The notes under the pieces are model-generated. The model had not been told where the DNA came from and made no database searches. It saw nothing but the letters and a program-made list of their open reading frames with translations. Of a stretch of 16,561 nucleotides of DNA, positions 6,789-13,345 are shown in pieces. Position 1 is the first letter of the stretch. Every line of letters begins with the position of its first letter. This stretch comes from Bacteroidales bacterium UBA5235 (GTDB taxonomy: Bacteria; Bacteroidota; Bacteroidia; Bacteroidales; VadinHA17). The translations under genes were made by a program, and so were the position numbers. Where the stretch lies: the NCBI GenBank assembly GCA_002409145.1, contig DHUL01000027.1, positions 12,053 to 28,613 of the forward strand, read 5' to 3'.

Positions 6789-8759
6789 CTATTCGGGTCT
6801 CCTGGGAAGGATGATCCTGAATGTGGTTCCGGTGGGGCCCTTTGACGGGTCATTGTTGGTTTCAACCGTTATCTGGCCCTTGTGCATCTTTACGATACCA
6901 TAAGTTGTTGCAAGTCCCAGGCCTGTTCCCTTGCCCAGTCCCTTGGTTGTGAAGAAGGGTTCGAATATCTTCGGTTTATCCTCATCCTTTATCCCGCTGC
7001 CGGTATCAGAAACGATGAAGATCACATCACTGGGAGTGTCCTCGAGGGAGATTGTCAGTGTACCGCCCCCCGGCATGGCGTCTGATGCATTCCTGAAGAG
7101 GTTGGTAAGTACCTGGGTCATCTGTTCGGAGTCAATTGATGCATCGGGGCTGGTTGTGCGGTCTTCGATTACTGTCTTAACGTTATCGGGGAAAACCACG
7201 CCGGCCACACTGTTTTCGGTGAGTTTTCTGATATCTATGAACTGGTGGTTCACCTGGTTCTTGCGGGCGAAGTTAAGCAATCCTCCGACTATCTTTTTGC
7301 ATCTTGCTGCCTGTTCCACAATAAGCTGCAGGTCCTCGCGCACGGGATCATCAGGTTTGCACTCATCAAGCAGTATATTGCTGTACATTATGACCACCCC
7401 AAGAGGGTTGTTCAGTTCATGCGCAATTCCGGCTGAAAGCTGTCCCATGTGAGCAAGCTTCTCCGACTGTTTGAGTGCATTCTGCATGGTGGTCAGCTTG
7501 GCATTGGAAAGTGCCAGGTCCTGCACTGATTTGTGCAGTTTTTCTATTGTATAGGGAAGGCACATCTCCTCCTCAGCGAGTCCCTTAATGATGGCGATAG
7601 CATGGTCATAGCAGGTGTCATAACCACATGCTCCGCAGTTAAGATGGTCCTTTTCAGTGATTTTACCCATTGAAGCAAGGACCTGCCGTACCTCTTTATT
7701 ATCATCCGGGGGTATAAGCTGCCGTTTATCTTCAGGGCGGTACCGGACAGATAGATCGAGCTGATCATACAGTTCAATGTTTCGGTGCCACTCCTCCATA
7801 TCAAGGCCGGCCATTTTTTTCTGGGCATAGGCGCTCACCTGGGCCCTTCTGTTATACTGTTTACCACCCTTGCTCATCCCCGGGCCCATGATGCATCCCT
7901 CGCAACAGAGCAGTTCCAGGTGCTGTCCGCCTATCATCCCCTGTTCAAATTCCTTTATTGCCTCCTGGAATCCTATCCTTCCTTCAGCTGCAATAATATT
8001 TCCTGTAATCGCATCGTCATTAACGCCGGCAGTCTGTAGCAGACCTCTTGTCACCGGGAATATGGCACCTCTTCCGCCCAGTGGCGGATCGAACTCCGAA
8101 GGTTTTGCTGTCTCCGGTTTGATTCCTGATTCCTGCAGCATCTCCCGCAATTCAATGAATGTTATTGCAGCATCCACCTCTGCATTCTCAGCCTTCTTTG
8201 CCACGCAGGGGCCAATGAAAACCACTGACAGGTCATCGCCGTACATCTTTCTCATGACCCTGGTCATCGCCACCATCGGAGAGACCACAGGGATCAGGTC
8301 CGGGGTAAGGTCTGAATGGTAAAATCTAATGAAGGAGACTATTGCGGGGCAGTCAGATGAAATATAATTTCTTTCACCAGCCTGGTTGATGAGATTGCGA
8401 TAACGATGAGCCACAAGGTCGGCCCCGAAGGAGACCTCCGTGATATAATCAAAGCCCAGGGCTTTAATCATGCCCACCACACTCTGATAATCAGGCAAGT
8501 CATGGAATTCAGCCGGGAAACTTGGTGCCACTATTGCAGCCTTTCTGCCGGGTCTTGAAAGAACCTTTCTTACCAGGTCTGTGGTGTTGACAAATACCTT
8601 TGCTCCCTGGCTGCACACCTTGGTGCAGTTGCCACAGGCTATGCACTTCTCGGTGATCACCTCGGCCTGTCCTCCAACAATACGGATAGCACGGGCAGGA
8701 CACTCCCTCACGCATGTGTAGCATGTGCGGCACAGTTCTTTTATTGTATATACCAACAT
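6789..8759 (-). CDS. Sensory [FeFe]-hydrogenase-like protein fused to histidine kinase (group C-like)
   Basis: The 656 residues contain in order: two [4Fe-4S] ferredoxin motifs (C10, C13, C16, C20; C39, C42, C45, C49); an H-cluster domain, about 70-300; a Fes-type [4Fe-4S] motif (C375, C378, C383, C400); a coiled linker; HisKA (H447 in IAHELNNPLG); and HATPase_c (N557, D585TGSG, GKGTGLGL 609-616). L1 reads SSDCP, so the ligand Cys C137 stays but the proton-transfer Cys is Asp136. L2 is GPCVAKKAE (C185, with K188 at the position of CpI K358). L3 is LCCEGC (C285, C286, C289). In the HydDB scheme this resembles histidine-kinase-linked sensory hydrogenases. No membrane segment is seen, so it is probably a cytosolic sensor whose H-cluster state sets kinase activity. 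It follows the HydA-like gene by 12 bp and precedes two receivers. Confidence 0.92.
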   Translation of the reverse strand: MLVYTIKELCRTCYTCVRECPARAIRIVGGQAEVITEKCIACGNCTKVCSQGAKVFVNTTDLVRKVLSRPGRKAAIVAPSFPAEFHDLPDYQSVVGMIKALGFDYITEVSFGADLVAHRYRNLINQAGERNYISSDCPAIVSFIRFYHSDLTPDLIPVVSPMVAMTRVMRKMYGDDLSVVFIGPCVAKKAENAEVDAAITFIELREMLQESGIKPETAKPSEFDPPLGGRGAIFPVTRGLLQTAGVNDDAITGNIIAAEGRIGFQEAIKEFEQGMIGGQHLELLCCEGCIMGPGMSKGGKQYNRRAQVSAYAQKKMAGLDMEEWHRNIELYDQLDLSVRYRPEDKRQLIPPDDNKEVRQVLASMGKITEKDHLNCGACGYDTCYDHAIAIIKGLAEEEMCLPYTIEKLHKSVQDLALSNAKLTTMQNALKQSEKLAHMGQLSAGIAHELNNPLGVVIMYSNILLDECKPDDPVREDLQLIVEQAARCKKIVGGLLNFARKNQVNHQFIDIRKLTENSVAGVVFPDNVKTVIEDRTTSPDASIDSEQMTQVLTNLFRNASDAMPGGGTLTISLEDTPSDVIFIVSDTGSGIKDEDKPKIFEPFFTTKGLGKGTGLGLATTYGIVKMHKGQITVETNNDPSKGPTGTTFRIILPRRPE

Positions 8760-8771
8760 AGCCTTTCTCTT

Positions 8772-10487
8772 TTAAAGCAATACTTCCCTCCTGCTGAAGT
8801 GGGTATGAAACAGTTTCTTGTCAGAAAGCTCCGAACACTGGTCAAATACCCTGCCATAGAGATCGGCCACTGAGGCCGACTGTTCGGGACCGCGGACTGC
8901 CTCCTGGTCGTCAGTCTGCCATATGAACCTGCTTCTCTGCTTCACCGCCTCTCTAGATCCGGCGGGCAGCATTCCGCCTCCGTTGACACAGCCGCCGGGA
9001 CATGCCATCACCTCAATGAGGTCATACTTTGCACCACTCTCAATCATCTGCCTGATCCTGGCGAGGCCTTTCAGCCCGTCGACCACTGCAACAGAGTAAC
9101 TCTCACCGCAGGCTGTGACTATTGTCTCACGGAAGTTACCGGCGTTTCGCAGTTTCTTCAGGGCAGGCTTTTCTGCCCCCTTCTCTCCAATGCGTGCTGC
9201 CAGCGAACGGAGGACAGATTCGGTAATGCCTCCTGCCGACTCGGCGAGCAGGGATGCCGAACTGCGCAACGCCATGGGCTCATCGGCAGGCTCAGGATCG
9301 ATATTTGTTATATCGATGCCGTAAAGCACTATCAACCGTGCCAGTTCCCGAACCGTCAGCACGGTGTCAATATCACTGATTCCTTTCCTGGTCATACTGT
9401 CACGGCGCGCCTCAAACTTCATTGCAGTACAAGGTGTTACGGAGACAGTATATACCCTTGATCTATCATCGCTTACAGGGACGACCGATTTGATTATGGC
9501 ACCCGAGATCTGCTGGGGTGTTTTCAGTGTTGAGAGCATGGGAAGCAACTCCGGAAGGAACTGCTCGCAGTACTTGACCCAGGCAGGGCATGCTGAGACA
9601 ATAAGCGGTTTCCTGTCGTTCTTACTCCTGGCGCTGAGGACAGCATCAGTAAGTTCAGTAATAAGGATATCTGTACCAGTTCCCGACAGGAATATCCGGT
9701 CAAAGCCGGTTTTTCTGAGGGCAGCATTTAGCAGCCTGTCGAAGTCACGGTTGTACTTTACCCCCAGTTCTTCTGCCAGAGCATACGGTACAAGCGGTGA
9801 ATACTGTATCACACGTGTCACATCTCCTTTACTAAGCTGTTCCTGCACTTCGGAGAGGTAATGTTTCTCATGCAGCGCTCCCGTGGGGCATACCAGCACG
9901 CACTGGCCGCAATGAATGCAGCTTGAGAAGTTGAAGTCGCGGTCCATTGCCGGGCCCACGTGGGTGTATCTTCCGCGGCCGATAAAGTCAATTGATGTGG
10001 CGGTGACCACCTCCTCGCAGACCCTTAGACAGCGGCCGCAGAGGATGCACTTTGATAGTTCGCGCACTATGGCGGGACTCGACTGGTCACGACGGGGTTT
10101 GATCTTGCTTCCGCGTATTCGCCGTTCCCTCACCTGCATCTCGGCAGAGAGGCGCTGAAGCTCACAGTCGAGGTTACGGTCACAATAGAGGCAATCATCA
10201 GGATGATTGGAGAGCAGCAGCTCGACGATTGTTTTTCTGGCCCTGATGACGCGAGGTGAATGTGTTTTTATCTTCATCCACTCCTCGACAGGTGCGGAAC
10301 AGGCAGTGACGAGGCGGTCACGGCCTTCGACCTCGACCACGCACATGCGGCATGCACCCGTCGGGGTGAACTCCGCCATCCGGCAGAGAGTGGGAATGAT
10401 AATGCCATTGCGGTTGAGCGCCGAAAGAATGGTCTCACCCTTCTCTGCCCTGATGCTCTTGTTGTTTACTTCAATTGTGAACTGCAT
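8772..10487 (-). CDS. HydA-like [FeFe]-hydrogenase subunit with lost proton-transfer residues
   Basis: The 571 residues are collinear with clostridial CpI. The accessory clusters are complete: [2Fe-2S] C35, C46, C49, C63; His-Cys [4Fe-4S] H95, C99, C102, C108; two [4Fe-4S] at C147, C150, C153, C157 and C190, C193, C196, C200. The four H-cluster cysteines remain: C300 (SACPAW), C353 (TPCTAMKFEA), C496 and C500 (EVMACPGGCVNGGG). The catalytic surroundings have changed. CpI C299, the proton-transfer Cys, is Ala299. E279 and E282 become Leu and Ala in ITELTDAVL. K358, which contacts the cluster cyanide, is Met356. M353 is Thr. S319 and E361 equivalents remain. The usual SGAG..FG..GGVMEAALR segment is eroded (RSSASLLAESAGGITESVLRS). 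The gene follows HydB- and HydC-like genes, so a HydABC-type complex is expected, but ordinary H2 turnover is doubtful. It could be a sensor, electron hub or altered enzyme. Confidence 0.9.
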   Translation of the reverse strand: MQFTIEVNNKSIRAEKGETILSALNRNGIIIPTLCRMAEFTPTGACRMCVVEVEGRDRLVTACSAPVEEWMKIKTHSPRVIRARKTIVELLLSNHPDDCLYCDRNLDCELQRLSAEMQVRERRIRGSKIKPRRDQSSPAIVRELSKCILCGRCLRVCEEVVTATSIDFIGRGRYTHVGPAMDRDFNFSSCIHCGQCVLVCPTGALHEKHYLSEVQEQLSKGDVTRVIQYSPLVPYALAEELGVKYNRDFDRLLNAALRKTGFDRIFLSGTGTDILITELTDAVLSARSKNDRKPLIVSACPAWVKYCEQFLPELLPMLSTLKTPQQISGAIIKSVVPVSDDRSRVYTVSVTPCTAMKFEARRDSMTRKGISDIDTVLTVRELARLIVLYGIDITNIDPEPADEPMALRSSASLLAESAGGITESVLRSLAARIGEKGAEKPALKKLRNAGNFRETIVTACGESYSVAVVDGLKGLARIRQMIESGAKYDLIEVMACPGGCVNGGGMLPAGSREAVKQRSRFIWQTDDQEAVRGPEQSASVADLYGRVFDQCSELSDKKLFHTHFSRREVLL

Positions 10488-10490
10488 GGC

Positions 10491-12440
10491 TTATTTTACT
10501 GTGACGGCACTGAACTTGCAAACATCATAACAAACCCCGCACCCTATGCACTTGTCCTCAACAATGAAGAAAGGCTGCAACCTGGTGCCGTAAATGGCAT
10601 TGACAGGGCATTTGGCGGCACAGACAGTGCACCCTGTACATTTTTCAACATCAATGCTGAAGGTCCTCAGGCCCCGGCAAACATTAGCCCGGCAGCGGCG
10701 GTCAAAGATATGCTCCTCGAACTCCTCGCGGTAGTGATCAAGGGCACTGATGAAGGGGTTGGGAGCAGTCTGACCCAGGCCGCAGAGCGAAGTGTCCCTC
10801 ATCACCGAAGCTATGGTCTCCAGTTGCATCACTCCCTTGAACCGCTCAAGGGTTGCGTTGGAATCCTCATTCAACGGTTTGCGGACAACATTCTCCAGTA
10901 TCTCCAGCATTCGTCCGGTACCCTCGCGGCAGGGGATGCACTTGCCACAGCTCTCCTTGTGGATAAACTCCATGTAGTACCTGACGAAATCGACCAGGCA
11001 TGTTGTTTCATCAATGATTATCAACCCGCCGGACCCCATGGCAATACCGTTTGCCTTCAGCACGTCGAAGTCGACCGGCAGGTCAAGATTCTTTTCGGTT
11101 ATAAAGGTACCTGAGGGGCCCCCGATCTGGAGAGCCTTGAATGCATTTCCGTCCCTTATGCCGTCAGCTATTCCTTCAGCAATTGTTCTTAAGGTGGTTC
11201 CCATCTCCACTTCTATCAGGCCTGTATAGCGACCCCTGCCTCCGAGGGAGAATAGTTTGGTACCCTTGCTTCCTTCAGTGCCCATTGAGCGGAACCATTC
11301 AGGGCCGTGTGACATGATGAGCGGCACATTCATGAGTGTCTCAACGTTGTTGATGACTGTTGGCTTACCGTAGAGTCCGCTGGTTGTGGGATATGGAGGT
11401 TTGAGCTCGGGCATGCCACGTTTGCCTTCCAGGCTGGCGATCAGCGCTGTCTCTTCCCCGCAAACGAATGCCCCTGCTTCTTCCCTGATGAGTATCTCGA
11501 GGTTGAATCCGCTGGAGAGGATATTATGGCCGATGATTCCTGACTCTGCAGCCGCTATGAGGGCTTTGCGAAGCCGTGCCAGCGGGTGTGGTGAACCTGT
11601 CTTGAGATAAATGACTGCTGTTGAAGCGCCTATGGCATAAGAAGCGATGCAGATACCCTCTATAAGCCGGTGTGGATCACCCTCAAGCACTGACCGGTCA
11701 GCATATGAACCGGGGTCACTCTCCTTGGCATTGCAGACAAGATACCTGTTGTCTGAGGCCGAGTTGAGGGCATATTTCCATTTCAGCCCGGTGATAAAGC
11801 CACCTCCGCTCCGCCCGCGAAGCCCGCTTCGTTCCACAATGTCACATACCTCCTCATGCGTGTAATTGCGTATGGTCTTAATGAACGCCCTGTAGCCCCC
11901 GCGCGCAATGTATTCCTCAATGCTCTCAGGGTCATAACCGCCACAGTTGCTAAGCACCACCCTCTTCTGCAACCTGAAAAACGGTATCTCATCAATGAAG
12001 GGGATCTCATGCCAGGCTTCGAAACCGAAGCTGCCCGACTGTGCCACAAGATCTTCCACTGGCATATCATTATGGAAGACACCGTTGAGCAAAGGCTCCA
12101 CTTTGTCTTCTGTAATATTTCTGAAAATGAGCTTGTTCTTTCCAGGAAGATGAACGCAGACAAGAGGTTCGAAAGCGGCAGGTCCGTGACATCCGGTGAG
12201 TACCACTTCACCCTTTATGTTCATCTCATCGAGATATTGCTGAGCCGCTCCTGCGGTGGCATGGGAGCCGGCAATGATTGCCGCCGAACCGGTAGCAACA
12301 TATATTACCGGAACCGACGGCTTGTCACGCCTGATCTCGGCCAGTTTCCTGGATGTCTCTGCAGGCAACGTGTCAGAGGCATGCAGCAGCACCTCGCTAA
12401 CGAGGAAATCCATTATACCGGAATCTTTAGTCAGCTTCAT
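10491..12440 (-). CDS. HydB/NuoF-like NAD(P)H-flavin subunit with degenerate N-terminal [2Fe-2S] domain
   Basis: The 649 residues match HydB of bifurcating hydrogenases: N-terminal thioredoxin-fold domain, FMN/NAD-binding core, NuoF [4Fe-4S] domain, and two C-terminal [4Fe-4S] motifs. Core motifs include GLRGRSGGGF (207-216), GAFVCGEETAL (323-333) and EGKRGMP (338-344). The N3-type cluster ligands are C498, C501, C504 and C553. C583/C588 and two C-terminal ferredoxin clusters (C601, C604, C607, C611; C631, C634, C637, C641) are intact. The N-terminal domain (about 42-120) has lost three of four ligands: the CxGTGC motif reads VATGSA and TGCxGxC reads TGCHGPAA, leaving only C84. The flavin-site NADEGDPG reads NAKESDPG, with Lys239 for the conserved Asp. 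It is translationally coupled to the HydC-like gene (4-bp overlap) and lies 3 bp before the HydA-like gene. The family is sure; NADH and FMN use is likely but should not be assumed. Confidence 0.92.
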   Translation of the reverse strand: MKLTKDSGIMDFLVSEVLLHASDTLPAETSRKLAEIRRDKPSVPVIYVATGSAAIIAGSHATAGAAQQYLDEMNIKGEVVLTGCHGPAAFEPLVCVHLPGKNKLIFRNITEDKVEPLLNGVFHNDMPVEDLVAQSGSFGFEAWHEIPFIDEIPFFRLQKRVVLSNCGGYDPESIEEYIARGGYRAFIKTIRNYTHEEVCDIVERSGLRGRSGGGFITGLKWKYALNSASDNRYLVCNAKESDPGSYADRSVLEGDPHRLIEGICIASYAIGASTAVIYLKTGSPHPLARLRKALIAAAESGIIGHNILSSGFNLEILIREEAGAFVCGEETALIASLEGKRGMPELKPPYPTTSGLYGKPTVINNVETLMNVPLIMSHGPEWFRSMGTEGSKGTKLFSLGGRGRYTGLIEVEMGTTLRTIAEGIADGIRDGNAFKALQIGGPSGTFITEKNLDLPVDFDVLKANGIAMGSGGLIIIDETTCLVDFVRYYMEFIHKESCGKCIPCREGTGRMLEILENVVRKPLNEDSNATLERFKGVMQLETIASVMRDTSLCGLGQTAPNPFISALDHYREEFEEHIFDRRCRANVCRGLRTFSIDVEKCTGCTVCAAKCPVNAIYGTRLQPFFIVEDKCIGCGVCYDVCKFSAVTVK

Positions 12441-12904
12441 CGCGTGTCAGCCAGTGCTTTAAGTTTTGAAACAAGTTCAGGAACATCCTCGGGGCGTACA
12501 CGGGTATGGTAATTCTCACCTGTGCAAACCACGGGCCCTTCATTGCATCCGCCCTGGCATGCAGTCAGTTCATAGCTGAACCTGCCATCACGCGTCGTTT
12601 GCCCCGGTTCAATGCCAAGGGCCTCCCTGACAGCAGTCACCACAGCACCCGAACCATTTATGAAACATGTTGTCCCGTTACAGATCCGCATGTGTACCCT
12701 GCCGGCCGGAATGAACCTGAACTGGTCATAAAATGTCGCCAGACCGTATATCTTGGTTGTGGACATCCGCAGGAACCCGCCGATGCGCACTATGGCGCTT
12801 TCGGTGAGATATCCCTCTGCTTCCTGAACATCCTGCAGAATAGGAATCAGGTTCTCATGACTCCCCTCCCTGTAACGGCTCAGAATATCATCTATCTTAT
12901 TCAT
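12437..12904 (-). CDS. HydC/NuoE-like [2Fe-2S] subunit
   Basis: The 155 residues have the normal NuoE/HydC length: a short helical N-terminal domain (about 1-65, with GYLTESAI and KIYGLATFYDQF typical of the family), then a thioredoxin-like [2Fe-2S] domain. All four ligands are present: C75 and C80 (CNGTTC), C116 and C120 (CQGGC), followed by NEGPVV. Unlike the next subunit, nothing is degenerate here. In HydABC complexes this subunit sits beside the flavin of HydB and passes electrons to or from it. It is the first gene of the leftward run, with the promoter about 30 bases upstream of the ATG at 12904 and the Rex palindrome beyond that. Its stop overlaps the HydB-like start by four bases, suggesting fixed stoichiometry. 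Confidence 0.94.
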   Translation of the reverse strand: MNKIDDILSRYREGSHENLIPILQDVQEAEGYLTESAIVRIGGFLRMSTTKIYGLATFYDQFRFIPAGRVHMRICNGTTCFINGSGAVVTAVREALGIEPGQTTRDGRFSYELTACQGGCNEGPVVCTGENYHTRVRPEDVPELVSKLKALADTR

Positions 12905-12934
12905 TTTAAAACGATCTGACTATTCAGACAAATA

Positions 12935-12965
12935 CAAAACTAATTAATTTCATTGTTATTTCAAA
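12935..12965 (-). promoter_or_regulatory. Bacteroidetes-type promoter of the leftward hydrogenase-like operon
   Basis: On the minus strand TTTG (complement of 12962-12965) is followed after exactly 19 bases by TAGTTTTG (complement of 12935-12942). This is a full match to the Bacteroidetes primary-sigma consensus TTTG-N19-21-TAnnTTTG. The expected start site is near 12927, giving a 5' leader of about 23 bases before the first ATG. The Rex palindrome begins four bases upstream of the -33 element, close enough for a bound repressor to hinder RNA polymerase. The pattern match is seen directly; activity is inferred. Confidence 0.75.
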
Positions 12966-12969
12966 AACA

Positions 12970-12987
12970 TTGTTAATTTATTAACAA
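12970..12987. promoter_or_regulatory. Rex operator (perfect 7-4-7 inverted repeat)
   Basis: TTGTTAATTTATTAACAA is a perfect inverted repeat of seven-base arms around four bases. It fits the Rex operator form TTGTTAAN4TTAACAA described in clostridia and the related TTGTGAAN4TTCACAA form. It lies between two divergent runs, one of which encodes Rex. It sits next to the -33 element of the leftward promoter, and no other full copy was noticed in the window. Repression at low NADH/NAD+ and release at high NADH is the expected logic. Confidence 0.8.
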
Positions 12988-13011
12988 ACAATAGTGGAAA
13001 TTAACTCTTGC

Positions 13012-13335
13012 ATGGTGGGAGCGTTGGAAATTGTTGTACTTTTGAGTGAGTATGAACTAAAGAAAAGGGTGTTGGGACAATCGTACAACATTGAGATCTG
13101 TCTTGGAAGTTCTTGTTTTTCAAGAGGTAACAGAGAGGTCGTTCAGGTCATCAGGGATTTTCTGAGGAAGAATCACCTTAATGACAAGGTGTTGCTCAGG
13201 GGAGCGCGCTGTATGAACCGTTGCAGTGAAGGTCCATTTATAATCATCAACGGAAAGACCTTTACAGGCGTTGGTGTACAGGATATAGAAAAGATTCTGG
13301 AAAATGAACTGGTTTTGTCTGCGCCAAACATCTAA
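13012..13335 (+). CDS. Small [2Fe-2S] thioredoxin-fold ferredoxin-like protein
   Basis: The conserved part of this short protein is a single thioredoxin-like [2Fe-2S] domain, similar to the C-terminal half of NuoE/HydC. The ligands are complete: CLGSSC and CMNRC give a CX4C and a CX3C pair, followed by SEGPFIIINGK. Such small proteins commonly precede PAS-type sensory hydrogenases and their phosphatases. It may pass electrons to the H-cluster protein 10 bp downstream. The start is uncertain. ATG at 13012 is the only ATG and is used here. GTG at 12994 extends the frame, while GTG at 13069 or TTG at 13072 would begin just before the conserved domain and would suit the promoter-like box at 13037. 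The 20 or so residues before the domain look non-conserved. Confidence 0.85.
   Translation: MVGALEIVVLLSEYELKKRVLGQSYNIEICLGSSCFSRGNREVVQVIRDFLRKNHLNDKVLLRGARCMNRCSEGPFIIINGKTFTGVGVQDIEKILENELVLSAPNI
13037..13044 (+). promoter_or_regulatory. Possible promoter -7 element for the rightward operon
   Basis: TACTTTTG matches the Bacteroidetes -7 consensus TAnnTTTG exactly, but no good TTTG lies 19-21 bases upstream (GGTG at 13014-13017). If used, transcription would begin near 13051 and the first gene would have to start at GTG 13069 or TTG 13072 with a very short leader. No other plus-strand match was found between 12905 and 13012. Confidence is low because of the missing -33 half. Confidence 0.35.
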
Positions 13336-13345
13336 TTAACTGATT

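Noticed and set aside
10260..11114. Plus-strand open frame of 284 codons across the HydA/HydB junction
   Set aside because: It is antisense to two well-supported genes; the frame is open because of their codon bias, and no motif or start signal was seen.
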